Positions 8,116-16,712 of a stretch of DNA of 64,000 nucleotides are shown piece by piece. Under the pieces are notes generated by a model that was not told the origin of the DNA, searched no databases, and saw only the letters and a program-made list of their open reading frames with translations. The position numbers and the translations under genes are program-made. The stretch's first letter is position 1. Every line of letters starts with the position of its first letter. Origin of the DNA: Hylemonella sp. Lineage in GTDB: Bacteria > Pseudomonadota > Gammaproteobacteria > Burkholderiales > Burkholderiaceae_C. The stretch covers positions 1 through 64,000 of the forward strand of contig JAUXVI010000030.1 of NCBI GenBank assembly GCA_030680575.1, given 5' to 3'.

Positions 8116-8979
8116 TTGAGTCATGCCGGCGTCGGTTTCATGCGGTTGCTGGCCTTTTTGCCGCTGTCGTGGTTGCGGGCGCTGGGCTGGGCCTTGGGTT
8201 GGGTGCTGTACCTGCTGGTCCGGCCGCGACGCCATGTGGTGCGTACCAATCTGCGGCTGTGTTTCCCGCAATGGGACGAGCGCCGCATCCGGACGCTCTC
8301 GATAGAGGTCTTCATCCGTTTTGCCCAGGCCTGGCTGGATCGCAGCTGGCTCTGGCATGGAGCGCCCGCGGTGACGCGCCGGCGCCTGAGGTTGAAGGGC
8401 GCCGTCGCCGAGCTGCAGGGTGAGGCGCCGACCGTCATCTTCGCGCCGCACTTCATGGGGCTGGATGCCGGCTGGACCGCGTTGACCCAGCAGCTGCCGC
8501 GCCGCTTCACCACCATCTACACCAACCAAGCCAACCCGGTGGTGGACGCCTGGATTCTGGCCGGGCGTCGGCGCTTCGGCCAGGGGCGGCTGTTCGGCCG
8601 TATTGACGGTGTCAAAGCCATCGTGGCGGCACTGAGGGTGGGCGAGCCGCTGTACCTGTTGCCCGACATGAATTTCGGCCCCGAAGATTCGGTGTTCGTG
8701 CCGTTCTACGGCGTGCCAGCGGCGACCGTGCCGTCGCTGTCGCGCTTTGCCAAACTGGGCCGTGCCAAGGTGGTGCCGGTGGTGACGCGCATGACGAAAA
8801 CGGGGTACGAGGTTCAGGTGATGCCGGCTTGGGATGATTTTCCGACCGACGATGCCGAGGCCGATACCGCGCGCATGAACCGGTGCCTACAGGACTGGAT
8901 CGATACCATGCCCGGCCAGTACTACTGGGTGCACAAGCGCTTCAAGGATCGGCCAGCCGGCCAGGCGTCGGTCTACTGA
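8116..8979 (+). CDS. LpxL-type lipid A acyltransferase, second of a pair
   Basis: About 287 residues from a TTG start at 8116, preceded by GGGA at the right distance. Another TTG at 8098 overlaps the previous stop as TTGA, and an ATG occurs at 8140; the true start is uncertain. The fold matches the preceding gene but the catalytic motif is APHFMGLDAGW, the His-X4-Asp variant. It shares YLLPDMNFGPEDSVFVPFYG and ends with QYYWVHKRFKDRP, typical of LpxL proteins. Presumed to add a second acyl chain to lipid A at the inner membrane. A dispersed AT-rich repeat starts about 10 bases after the stop. Confidence 0.85.
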   Translation: MSHAGVGFMRLLAFLPLSWLRALGWALGWVLYLLVRPRRHVVRTNLRLCFPQWDERRIRTLSIEVFIRFAQAWLDRSWLWHGAPAVTRRRLRLKGAVAELQGEAPTVIFAPHFMGLDAGWTALTQQLPRRFTTIYTNQANPVVDAWILAGRRRFGQGRLFGRIDGVKAIVAALRVGEPLYLLPDMNFGPEDSVFVPFYGVPAATVPSLSRFAKLGRAKVVPVVTRMTKTGYEVQVMPAWDDFPTDDAEADTARMNRCLQDWIDTMPGQYYWVHKRFKDRPAGQASVY

Positions 8980-8990
8980 GATGGTTTGAG

Positions 8991-9047
8991 GTAAAAATGG
9001 CCTCAAGCCCTTGATCTAATTGCGCTATAAGCTATTATTTTTGTAGC
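8991..9047 (+). repeat. AT-rich dispersed repeat, copy A1 (overlaps a gene end)
   Basis: An AT-rich block of about 57 bp with the family landmarks AAAATGGCCTCAAGCCCTTG, TGCGCTATAAGCTATTA and a closing TGTAGC. Related blocks occur at 28909, 48655, 50921, 51798 and 59477. The last codons and stop of the minus-strand hydrolase gene (stop at 9035-9037) lie inside the right end of the repeat, so the protein's C-terminal LLQK is written by repeat sequence. The rest fills the gap between convergent genes. Confidence 0.65.
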
Positions 9048-9958
9048 AAAAAGGATTGCAATGCCGCGATGACCCGCTGCGGCTGTTCGTGCACGATCCA
9101 GTGCGTGGCATCGGGCACACGCTGTAGCGTCAGCTGCGGGATGTAGTCGTCCAGGCCTTCAATCAATTCCGGCGGCAGGGCGGTGTCGCCCAGGCCCCAC
9201 AGCACCAAGGTTGGCAAGGCGATGGTCAGCATCTCGCGCGGCAGCTCGATGTTGGTCGCTGCCGGGTCGTCCGCGCGCGGCGGGCGCAGCGGGGAAGCGC
9301 GGTAGTAATTCAGACTGCCGGTGAGTCCTCGGTCCCAGACCGCACGGTACCGCGCCTTGACCTCCTCGGTAAGCCAGCCGTCACCGGTGCCATCCGCGTT
9401 CCGGCCCGCGCCCATGTTGAGGAAAAAGTCCCACAGCCGGCGGTAGTCATCTTCCTTCAGCAGGGTTTCGGCATCAGGCCGGATGAGGAAGTTCATGTAG
9501 GCGCTGGCGGCCTGCTGCTTCGGGTTGCTTTTGAGTTCGCGCAGAAAGGTGCCGGGGTGCGGCGAGTTGATGATGGCCAACTGGTGCATGAGCTGCGGCA
9601 GCTGGTTGGCCAAGTTCCAGGCCACGGCGCCGCCCCAGTCGTGGGCGACCAGGCAGGCAAGCGGCTTGCCTTGCGCCTCGATGGCAATCAGGGCCGCAAT
9701 GTCCTGCACCAGGTGCTTGGCACGGTAGGCCGCCACATCGGACGGGGCACTCGACTGCTCGTAGCCGCGCAGGTTCGGCGCGACACAGCGGTAGCCGCCG
9801 CTCTCGGGGCGGGCAAAGTGCTCCAGCAGCGGGTCCCAGACGAAGGCGGCTTCCGGAAAGCCGTGCAGAAACATCAGCACCGGCCGGCCACGTTCACCGG
9901 TGGCACGGCAGCTCAGGGTGATGCCGTGTGGCAGCGGCTGCAGCCAGGTCTCGATCAT
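9035..9958 (-). CDS. Alpha/beta hydrolase, epoxide hydrolase / haloalkane dehalogenase type
   Basis: A 307-residue alpha/beta hydrolase. HGFPE (residues 32-36) forms the oxyanion region, and VAHDWGGAVAW carries an Asp nucleophile (D107). This is the signature of soluble epoxide hydrolases and haloalkane dehalogenases rather than Ser-type esterases. The general acid/base His is in DATHWIVHE near the C-terminus. Two cap-domain tyrosines would be expected for an epoxide hydrolase and NYYRASPLRPP supplies candidates. The start ATG at 9958 overlaps the engB stop by 4 bases (ATGA); longer forms intrude into engB. The C-terminal tail is encoded by a dispersed repeat. Natural substrate unknown. Confidence 0.85.
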   Translation of the reverse strand: MIETWLQPLPHGITLSCRATGERGRPVLMFLHGFPEAAFVWDPLLEHFARPESGGYRCVAPNLRGYEQSSAPSDVAAYRAKHLVQDIAALIAIEAQGKPLACLVAHDWGGAVAWNLANQLPQLMHQLAIINSPHPGTFLRELKSNPKQQAASAYMNFLIRPDAETLLKEDDYRRLWDFFLNMGAGRNADGTGDGWLTEEVKARYRAVWDRGLTGSLNYYRASPLRPPRADDPAATNIELPREMLTIALPTLVLWGLGDTALPPELIEGLDDYIPQLTLQRVPDATHWIVHEQPQRVIAALQSFLLQK

Positions 9959-10671
9959 GTTGCCTCTGCTGCGGTTTCCGCTGGCTCGGGATGCGCCCAT
10001 TGCCACAACAGGCGGGCGACGTCCTCGATGCCGGTGCGCTTGGTGGCGGAGAACAGCCGTACCTCGCCGCCGCCGGCCTGCAGCTTCATGATCGAGACGG
10101 CCTTGGCACCTTCGCTGCGCGTGAGCTTGTCGGCTTTGGTCAGGATGACCAGGAATTTCAGGCCTTCCTCCACCCGCGGCCGGATCACCTCCAACAGCAC
10201 CTCGTCCAGCTCGGTCAGGCCGTGGCGCGGGTCGCACAGCAGGACGATACCCTTGAGGTTTTCGCGCGTGACGAGGTAATTGGCCATGACCTGTTGCCAG
10301 CGGATCTTGTCCTGCTTGGGCACGGCTGCATAGCCATAGCCCGGCAGGTCGGCCAGCACGGCGTCGGTGATGCCCTGCTTGCCCAGGGCGAACAGGTTGA
10401 TGTGCTGCGTGCGCCCTGGTTTTTTGGAGGCGAAGGCCAGCTGCTTCTGCTGCGTCAGCGTATTGATGCAGGTGGATTTGCCGGCGTTGGAGCGGCCGAC
10501 GAAGGCGATTTCAGGCACGTCCAGCGCTGGCAGGAACTGCAATTGCGGGGCCGTGGTGAGGAAGCGGGCCGTGTGCAGCCAGCCCAATTCCTGGACGGCT
10601 TCCGTCTTGGCAGGCTTGTCCTGTGTGTGGGCAGGACGGGAGGAGACGGAGGATTTGGAGGGGGTGGTCAT
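9955..10671 (-). CDS. engB: Ribosome biogenesis GTP-binding protein EngB (YsxC/YihA)
   Basis: A small essential-type GTPase (238 residues from the ATG at 10671) that assists 50S subunit maturation. G1 is GRSNAGKST (about residues 59-67), G2/G3 are GRTQHINLF and DLPGYG, and G4 is TKAD. An N-terminal extension of about 30 low-complexity residues precedes the TRAFM-like start. The frame can be extended to 10740, but those residues overlap the leader of the divergent cytochrome gene and are not family-like. The divergent cytochrome gene starts only 74 bases away. Confidence 0.95.
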   Translation of the reverse strand: MTTPSKSSVSSRPAHTQDKPAKTEAVQELGWLHTARFLTTAPQLQFLPALDVPEIAFVGRSNAGKSTCINTLTQQKQLAFASKKPGRTQHINLFALGKQGITDAVLADLPGYGYAAVPKQDKIRWQQVMANYLVTRENLKGIVLLCDPRHGLTELDEVLLEVIRPRVEEGLKFLVILTKADKLTRSEGAKAVSIMKLQAGGGEVRLFSATKRTGIEDVARLLWQWAHPEPAETAAEAT

Positions 10672-10745
10672 TGAAGTGCGCAGGGAAACCCGGATACGCA
10701 TTGTAGAATCAGGCAGTTTTGCTCCAACCACACCAGACAATCACC

Positions 10746-11372
10746 ATGAAGTTGCTTGCTCACCTGTTGATGGCTGCCGCGCTGGCAGCGCCTGCTTTTT
10801 CTTACGCAGCACAAGAATCCAAGGCGCCGGCCAAGCCGGATCTGGCCAAGGGCGAAGCCAAGTATGCGGCGGTTTGTGCTGCTTGTCACGGTGCTGATGG
10901 CAATTCGGGCACGCCGGCCAACCCCAAGCTGGCCCAGCAGCATCCCGCCTACTTGGTCAAGCAACTGCAGGAGTTCAAGTCCGGCAAGCGCGCCAGCGCC
11001 GTGATGGCGGGGTTTGCCTCGACCCTGACTGATGGTGATATGAAGGACATCGCCGCCTGGCTGGCATCGCAGAAGGCCAAGACCGGCTTCGCCAAGGACA
11101 AGGATCTGGTGGCCTTGGGTGAGCGCATCTACCGCGGTGGCATCGCCGACCGCCAGGTTGCCGCTTGTGCCGGCTGCCATAGCCCCAACGGCGCCGGCAT
11201 TCCTGCGCAGTACCCGCGCCTGAGTGGCCAGCACGCCGACTATTCCACGACTCAGCTGGTGGCCTTCCGTGACGGCGCACGCAAGAACAGCGTCCAGATG
11301 ACGCAGGTCGCTGCCAAGATGAACGACCGCGAAATCAAGGCTGTGTCCGACTACATCGCCGGCCTGCGTTGA
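10746..11372 (+). CDS. Diheme c4-type cytochrome
   Basis: A 208-residue secreted protein with a cleavable signal peptide (MKLLAHLLMAAALAAPAFSYA) and two c-type heme sites, CAACH (C44-H48) and CAGCH (C141-H145), in two homologous halves. This is the cytochrome c4 arrangement. Such proteins pass electrons in the periplasm from the bc1 complex to terminal oxidases. The start at ATG 10746 makes the signal peptide canonical; the frame is open to 10719 but adds a polar stretch. A strong terminator follows at 11495-11528, then the resB-ccsB cytochrome c assembly genes. Confidence 0.93.
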   Translation: MKLLAHLLMAAALAAPAFSYAAQESKAPAKPDLAKGEAKYAAVCAACHGADGNSGTPANPKLAQQHPAYLVKQLQEFKSGKRASAVMAGFASTLTDGDMKDIAAWLASQKAKTGFAKDKDLVALGERIYRGGIADRQVAACAGCHSPNGAGIPAQYPRLSGQHADYSTTQLVAFRDGARKNSVQMTQVAAKMNDREIKAVSDYIAGLR

Positions 11373-11494
11373 TCGAATACACCGGCGCCGTGCCGGGGCA
11401 ATGCCGATATCGATAAGTTGCGGATGATGTTTGGGGGAGAATGGCGGCTTCGCACCCGCTGACGGAACCCGGCAGCTTTCGAACACTCCATACC

Positions 11495-11528
11495 AAGGCG
11501 GGTCTTTTTGTGAAGACCTGCCTTTTTT
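11495..11528 (+). terminator. Intrinsic terminator after the c4-type cytochrome gene
   Basis: A 12-bp stem (AAGGCGGGTCTT at 11495-11506 pairing with AAGACCTGCCTT at 11513-11524, one G-U pair) with a 6-base loop is followed directly by a T run to 11528. This is a textbook Rho-independent terminator. It lies 123 bases after the cytochrome stop and 24 bases before the resB start, so it separates the two transcripts. Confidence 0.9.
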
Positions 11529-11552
11529 ATTGCAGCCCAGCACAATTCACGC

Positions 11553-13667
11553 ATGACAGTTTCCACCCAGGGTCTTGAACTCCAGTCATCTTCCCGCTTT
11601 CTGCGCGCGGCGGTGGAACTGCTGTCGTCGATGCGCTTTGCCATCTCGTTGCTGACGGTCATCTGCATCGCCTCGGTCATCGGTACCGTCCTCAAGCAGC
11701 ATGAACCACTGAACAACTACATCAACCAGTTCGGCCCGTTCTGGGCCGAGGTGTTCGGCAAGCTGGACCTCTATGCGGTCTACAGCGCCTGGTGGTTTCT
11801 GCTGATCCTGGCCTTTCTGGTGACCAGCACGACCTTGTGCATCGCACGCAACACGCCCAAGATCATCGCCGACCTCAAGGCCTACAAGGAAAATATCCGC
11901 GAGCAGAGCTTGCAGGCGTTTCACCATCGTGCGCAGGCGGAGCTGAGTGAGGCGCCCGAAACGGCGGCACAACGTATCGGCCAGATGCTGGCTGGCAGTG
12001 GCTGGAAAGTGAAGCTGCAGCAGCGCGAGACGCCGGCTGGCGCCGGCTGGATGGTGGCTGCCAAGGCGGGCGCTGCCAACAAGCTGGGTTATATCGCCGC
12101 GCACAGTGCCATTGTGCTGGTGTGCCTGGGCGGTCTGCTCGATGGCGACCTGATTGTCCGAGCCCAGATGTGGGCGGGCGGCAAGACGCCCTACGCGGGT
12201 GGCGGCCTGATTGCCGATGTCGCCCCCGAGCACCGCCTGAGCGAGCGCAACCCGACCTTCCGCGGCAACCTGCTGGTGGCTGAAGGCACGCAATCGAGCA
12301 CCGCCATCCTGAGCCAGTCCGACGGCATCCTGCTGCAGGAACTGCCGTTTGCCATCGAACTCAAGAAGTTCATCGTCGAGCATTACTCCACCGGCATGCC
12401 CAAGCTGTTTGCCAGCGAGATCGTGATCCACGACAAGGCGACCGGCGAGAAGAGGCAAGCGCGCGTCGAAGTCAACCATCCGGCCAGTTACAAGGGCATC
12501 GAGATCTACCAGTCAAGTTTCGATGACGGCGGCTCCACTGTGCGTTTGCAGGCCCAGCCGATGAACGCGGCCACCAAGCCGTTCCAGATCGAGGGGGTGA
12601 TCGGCAGTGCTTCGCAACTCACCAATGGCAGCGAGAAGTTGACGCTCGAGTACACCGGCCTGCGGGTGATCAACGTGGAAAATTTTGCCGGCAGCGGCCC
12701 TTCGGGCGTGGATGTGCGCAAGGTTGACCTGCGCGAATCGCTTGACCAGCGTCTCGGCGCGGCCAACAAAGCCGACGCCAAGAAAACCCAGCGCAACGTC
12801 GGCCCCAGCATCACCTACAAGCTGCGTGATGCCGCCGGCCAGGCGCGCGAATTCCACAACTACATGCTGCCGATGGATCTGGGCGATGGTGTGCCGGTGT
12901 TCTTGTTGGGCATGCGCGAAACGCCGGCCGAACCCTTCCGCTACCTACGCGTGCCAGCCGATGCGCAGGGTTCGAGCGACGAATTTTTCCGCCTGCGCGC
13001 GGCCTTGGCCAACCCTGTGATGCGTGAGCAGGCGGTGCGTCGTTATGCGGCCAAGGTGGTGGATGCTTCACGCCCCGATCTGTTGCCGCAGCTGACGGCG
13101 TCTGCGGCGCGGGCATTGGGATTGTTTGCCGGCATGGAAAAGGTCAAAGACAGCTCGGCGCCGGGCGGTCTGCAGGCTGTGGCCGATTTCATGGAGGCCA
13201 ATGTGCCGGAGAGCGAGCGCAACCGTGCCGGCGAGATGCTGATCCGCATCCTCAACGGCACGCTGTTCGAGTTGGCCCAGGTGGCGCGTGAGCGCGCCGG
13301 TCTCAAGGCCCTGGTGCCGGATGAGGCCTCGCAGGCGTTCATGACGCAGGCTGTGCTGGCCTTGAGCGACGCCTATCTGTACCCGGCACCCATGGTGCTG
13401 CAACTGGTCGATTTCAAGCAGGTGCAGGCCAGTGTGTTTCAGGTGGCGCGTGCCCCGGGCAAGAACATTGTTTACCTGGGCTGTGCCCTGCTGATCCTCG
13501 GGGTGTTTGCCATGTTGTATGTGCGGGAACGCCGCCTGTGGGTGTGGCTGACGCCGCAAGACGCCGGTGCACACGCCACCATGGCGCTGTCGGCCAACCG
13601 CAAGACGATGGACGGTGACCGCGAATTTGCACAGCTCCGCGACAAGTTGATCGGGGCCAAGGAGTAA
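11553..13667 (+). CDS. resB: Cytochrome c biogenesis protein ResB (Ccs1)
   Basis: A 704-residue subunit of the system II cytochrome c synthetase, which with CcsB moves heme to the periplasm and attaches it to CXXCH motifs. The N-terminus has FLRAAVELLSSMRFAISLL and the family's LKQHEPLNNYINQFGPFW. Three membrane segments sit in the first third and a fourth near residue 640, flanking a large periplasmic domain that starts after about residue 210. The gene starts 24 bases after a terminator and ends 3 bases before ccsB. Its clients here include the c4-type cytochrome upstream and cytochrome c1 at 63 kb. Confidence 0.95.
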   Translation: MTVSTQGLELQSSSRFLRAAVELLSSMRFAISLLTVICIASVIGTVLKQHEPLNNYINQFGPFWAEVFGKLDLYAVYSAWWFLLILAFLVTSTTLCIARNTPKIIADLKAYKENIREQSLQAFHHRAQAELSEAPETAAQRIGQMLAGSGWKVKLQQRETPAGAGWMVAAKAGAANKLGYIAAHSAIVLVCLGGLLDGDLIVRAQMWAGGKTPYAGGGLIADVAPEHRLSERNPTFRGNLLVAEGTQSSTAILSQSDGILLQELPFAIELKKFIVEHYSTGMPKLFASEIVIHDKATGEKRQARVEVNHPASYKGIEIYQSSFDDGGSTVRLQAQPMNAATKPFQIEGVIGSASQLTNGSEKLTLEYTGLRVINVENFAGSGPSGVDVRKVDLRESLDQRLGAANKADAKKTQRNVGPSITYKLRDAAGQAREFHNYMLPMDLGDGVPVFLLGMRETPAEPFRYLRVPADAQGSSDEFFRLRAALANPVMREQAVRRYAAKVVDASRPDLLPQLTASAARALGLFAGMEKVKDSSAPGGLQAVADFMEANVPESERNRAGEMLIRILNGTLFELAQVARERAGLKALVPDEASQAFMTQAVLALSDAYLYPAPMVLQLVDFKQVQASVFQVARAPGKNIVYLGCALLILGVFAMLYVRERRLWVWLTPQDAGAHATMALSANRKTMDGDREFAQLRDKLIGAKE

Positions 13668-13670
13668 GAG

Positions 13671-15005
13671 ATGAATACTGCAACCACGACACTGACTCTG
13701 AACGAAGGCTACTTTGCCAAGCGCAATGTCTTCGACTGGCTGTTTGCCGCCCTCGTGCTGGCGGGTGGGCTGTTTGCCTTCTCGACCTACAGCCACGCCA
13801 TGGACGTCTATGAGAAAGGCATCTTGGTGGCGGCTGTGCCGGCGGCCATTGCCTTGGGATGGTTCTGGCGTCCGCTGCGTGCCCTGATGTTGCTGGTGGC
13901 GGTCTTTTCCCTGCTGGGCATCGTGTCCTACCAGGGGCCCGACGGTGGCACTTTGGCGCGCGCCGAGAGCGTGTTCTGGCTCAAGTACTTCCTCTCCAGC
14001 CAGTCGGCCATTCTGTGGATGAGCATGGTGTTCTTCATGAGTACGCTGTTCTACTGGCTCGGTATGTTCGCCAAGGGGCAGGGCGCCACGATGGAGCTGA
14101 TCGGTTCGCGTCTGGCCTGGCTGGCCGTGGCCATGGCCCTGATCGGCACCATGGTGCGCTGGTACGAGAGTTACCTGCTCGGACCCGACATCGGCCACAT
14201 TCCGGTGAGCAACCTGTATGAAGTCTTCGTGTTGTTCTGCTGGATGACAGCATTGTTTTATCTTTACTTCGAAGAGCAATACGAGACGCGCGCCATGGGC
14301 GCCTTCGTCATGTTGGTGGTCAGTGCGGCGGTCGGTTTTCTGCTCTGGTACACGGCGGTGCGCGAAGCGCATGAAATCCAGCCGCTGGTGCCGGCGCTCA
14401 AGAGCTGGTGGATGAAGCTGCATGTGCCGGCCAACTTCATCGGTTACGGTACCTTCGCTCTTTCCGCGATGGTGGCATTTGCCTATCTGATCAAGAGCCA
14501 GACGCAGGAAACGCGCTGGTTCCGGTTGGCGCCGTTGTGGATCTTCGGCATCGTGCTGTGCTTCGTTCCGCTGGCCTTCCGCAAAAGCACGGCCGAGGCG
14601 GGCGGCAGCTATTGGCTGGTCTATTTCATCATTGCCACCCTGATCGTGGGCGGCATCCTGCTGGGGCGCAAACGGATTGCCGAGCGCCTGCCGGCGCTCG
14701 AAGTGCTGGACGACGTGATGTACAAGTCCATTGCCGTCGGTTTTGCCTTCTTCACCATTGCCACGGTGCTCGGTGCCTTGTGGGCGGCCGAAGCCTGGGG
14801 CGGCTACTGGAGCTGGGACCCGAAGGAGACCTGGGCCTTGATCGTCTGGCTCAACTACGCGGCCTGGTTGCACATGCGGCTGATGAAGGGCCTGCGCGGC
14901 ACGGTGGCCTCCTGGTGGGCGCTGGCCGGCCTGGGCGTGACCACCTTCGCCTTCATCGGCGTCAACATGTTCCTCAGCGGCTTGCACAGCTACGGCGCCT
15001 TGTAG
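13671..15005 (+). CDS. ccsB: Cytochrome c biogenesis protein CcsB (CcsA/ResC type)
   Basis: A 444-residue polytopic heme-handling protein, partner of ResB. The tryptophan-rich WWD-type signature GGYWSWDPKETWALIVWL lies at about residues 375-392, the periplasmic heme-presentation loop of the HHP superfamily. Candidate heme-ligand histidines occur in KLHVPANFIGYG, WLHMRLMKG and GLHSYGAL. About 8-10 membrane segments are visible. The ATG is 3 bases after the resB stop, so the pair forms one operon. The msrPQ genes follow 56 bases downstream and may be read through. Confidence 0.95.
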   Translation: MNTATTTLTLNEGYFAKRNVFDWLFAALVLAGGLFAFSTYSHAMDVYEKGILVAAVPAAIALGWFWRPLRALMLLVAVFSLLGIVSYQGPDGGTLARAESVFWLKYFLSSQSAILWMSMVFFMSTLFYWLGMFAKGQGATMELIGSRLAWLAVAMALIGTMVRWYESYLLGPDIGHIPVSNLYEVFVLFCWMTALFYLYFEEQYETRAMGAFVMLVVSAAVGFLLWYTAVREAHEIQPLVPALKSWWMKLHVPANFIGYGTFALSAMVAFAYLIKSQTQETRWFRLAPLWIFGIVLCFVPLAFRKSTAEAGGSYWLVYFIIATLIVGGILLGRKRIAERLPALEVLDDVMYKSIAVGFAFFTIATVLGALWAAEAWGGYWSWDPKETWALIVWLNYAAWLHMRLMKGLRGTVASWWALAGLGVTTFAFIGVNMFLSGLHSYGAL

Positions 15006-15061
15006 GAACTTTGTAAGAACAGATGCTGTCCTACGACTCATGTTGAAACAAGGACCGCATC

Positions 15062-16063
15062 ATGCTGATCAAATCGCGCAACGACGGCTTCATTCATCCG
15101 GTCGCCAGTGAGATCACCCCACAGGGTATCTACACACGGCGTCGTGAACTGATCCGGCTCATGGCCACGGGCGCCGCCGGTGCTGCGCTGGCAACGTGGG
15201 CCATGCGCGATGCCAAGGCGCAGATGTCCGCCGCGCGGCCAGGCAAGCTGGCAGCGTTGACGGGTGCCAAGTCTGCGGTGAGCGGCGCCACGACGGTGGA
15301 GAAGATCACCGAGTACAAGGACGCCGCCGGCTACAACAACTTCTACGAATTCGGGACGGACAAGAGCGATCCGGCCCGCAACGCGCACACGTTGCAGACC
15401 TCGCCCTGGACGGTGGCAGTCGAGGGGCTGGTGAAGAAGCCGGGCAACTACACGCTCGAAGACCTGATCAAGCTCAGTGCACAGGAAGAGCGCATCTACC
15501 GCTTGCGCTGCGTCGAAGGCTGGTCGATGGTGATTCCCTGGGTGGGTTACTCGCTGTCGGAACTGATCAAAAAAGTTGAGCCCTTGAGCAGCGCCAAGTA
15601 TGTCGAGTTCGTTACCCTGGCCGACCGCAAAACCATGCCGTATGTCAGCACCAAGGTGCTGGACTGGCCCTACGTCGAGGGCTTGCGGATGGATGAGGCC
15701 ATGCATCCGCTGACCCTGCTGACTTTCGGCATGTATGGCGAGATACTGCCCAAGCAGAACGGCGCGCCCTTGCGTCTGGTGGTGCCTTGGAAATACGGTT
15801 TCAAGAGCGGCAAGAGCCTGGTGAAGATCCGCTTTACCGACAAGGAACCGATGACGGCCTGGCGCCAAGCCGCGCCGCAGGAATACGGTTTCTATTCCAA
15901 TGTGAATCCGAACGTGGATCATCCTCGCTGGAGCCAGGCGCGGGAGCGGCGCATCGGCGAAGACGGCTTGTTTTCTCAGAAGCGCAAGACGCTGATGTTC
16001 AATGGCTACGAGGCCCAGGTCGGCCAGTTGTATGCCGGTATGGATCTCAAGAAACACTACTGA
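15062..16063 (+). CDS. msrP: Periplasmic methionine sulfoxide reductase, molybdenum subunit MsrP
   Basis: A 333-residue molybdopterin enzyme that repairs oxidised methionine in periplasmic proteins. A Tat signal (TRRRELIRL at about residues 25-33, then an Ala-rich hydrophobic stretch and AKAQ cleavage region) sends the folded protein through the Tat system, whose genes are at 55.8-57.4 kb. The molybdenum-ligating cysteine is in [17 protein letters not shown] (C150), characteristic of the sulfite oxidase/YedY fold. Its membrane heme partner MsrQ is encoded 22 bases downstream. The start at ATG 15062 gives the usual N-terminal extension before the twin arginines. Confidence 0.95.
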   Translation: MLIKSRNDGFIHPVASEITPQGIYTRRRELIRLMATGAAGAALATWAMRDAKAQMSAARPGKLAALTGAKSAVSGATTVEKITEYKDAAGYNNFYEFGTDKSDPARNAHTLQTSPWTVAVEGLVKKPGNYTLEDLIKLSAQEERIYRLRCVEGWSMVIPWVGYSLSELIKKVEPLSSAKYVEFVTLADRKTMPYVSTKVLDWPYVEGLRMDEAMHPLTLLTFGMYGEILPKQNGAPLRLVVPWKYGFKSGKSLVKIRFTDKEPMTAWRQAAPQEYGFYSNVNPNVDHPRWSQARERRIGEDGLFSQKRKTLMFNGYEAQVGQLYAGMDLKKHY

Positions 16064-16085
16064 AGCTGTTGCAGCCTGCCAGTGG

Positions 16086-16712
16086 ATGAACCGTTTCCTG
16101 CTCAGTCCTGTTGCCAAACCACTCCTGCTGGCGGTATGCCTGTTGCCATGTGTCTGGCTGATTTATGCGACGGTGGCTGATCAGCTCGGGGCCAATCCGG
16201 CAGAAGCCCTGGTGCGCTCGACAGGCGATTGGACTTTGCGCTTCCTGTGCTTGGTGTTGGCGGTGACGCCCCTGCGCGTGCAGGCAGGCTTGCCCTCGCT
16301 GGCGCGCTTTCGTCGCATGCTGGGCTTGTTTGTGTATTTCTACGTGTTGCTGCACCTGCTGTGCTACAGCTGGTTCGACATGGGGTTCGAGCTGCAGGAT
16401 ATGGCGCTCGATATAAGCAAGCGGCCTTTCATCCTGGTGGGCTTTGCCGGTTTTGTTCTGCTCACGCCCTTGGCAGCCACCTCTTTTAACCGTGCCATCC
16501 GTTGGCTGGGGGCTTCACGCTGGCGGGTCCTGCATCGGCTGGTCTATGGCGTGGCGGTCTTGGGCGTGCTGCACTTCTTCTGGATGCGTGCCTCTAAAAA
16601 CAACTTGGCCGAGGTGATGGTTTACGCCGGCATTGTCTGTGTCCTGCTGATCTGGCGTTTGTGGCGTAGATGGGTCTTACGCCGTACTACGCTTGGCGAC
16701 GCCCGGCCGTGA
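16086..16712 (+). CDS. msrQ: MsrPQ heme-binding membrane subunit MsrQ
   Basis: A 208-residue ferric-reductase-like membrane protein (YedZ) with about six membrane segments that delivers quinone- or flavin-derived electrons to MsrP. Conserved histidines that can bind b hemes appear in YVLLHLLCYSWFD, WRVLHRLVYGVAVLGVLHFF. The ATG at 16086 gives a membrane start matching the family; the longer frame from 16002 runs into msrP. The gene overlaps the convergent metallo-hydrolase gene tail-to-tail by 26 bases. Confidence 0.93.
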   Translation: MNRFLLSPVAKPLLLAVCLLPCVWLIYATVADQLGANPAEALVRSTGDWTLRFLCLVLAVTPLRVQAGLPSLARFRRMLGLFVYFYVLLHLLCYSWFDMGFELQDMALDISKRPFILVGFAGFVLLTPLAATSFNRAIRWLGASRWRVLHRLVYGVAVLGVLHFFWMRASKNNLAEVMVYAGIVCVLLIWRLWRRWVLRRTTLGDARP

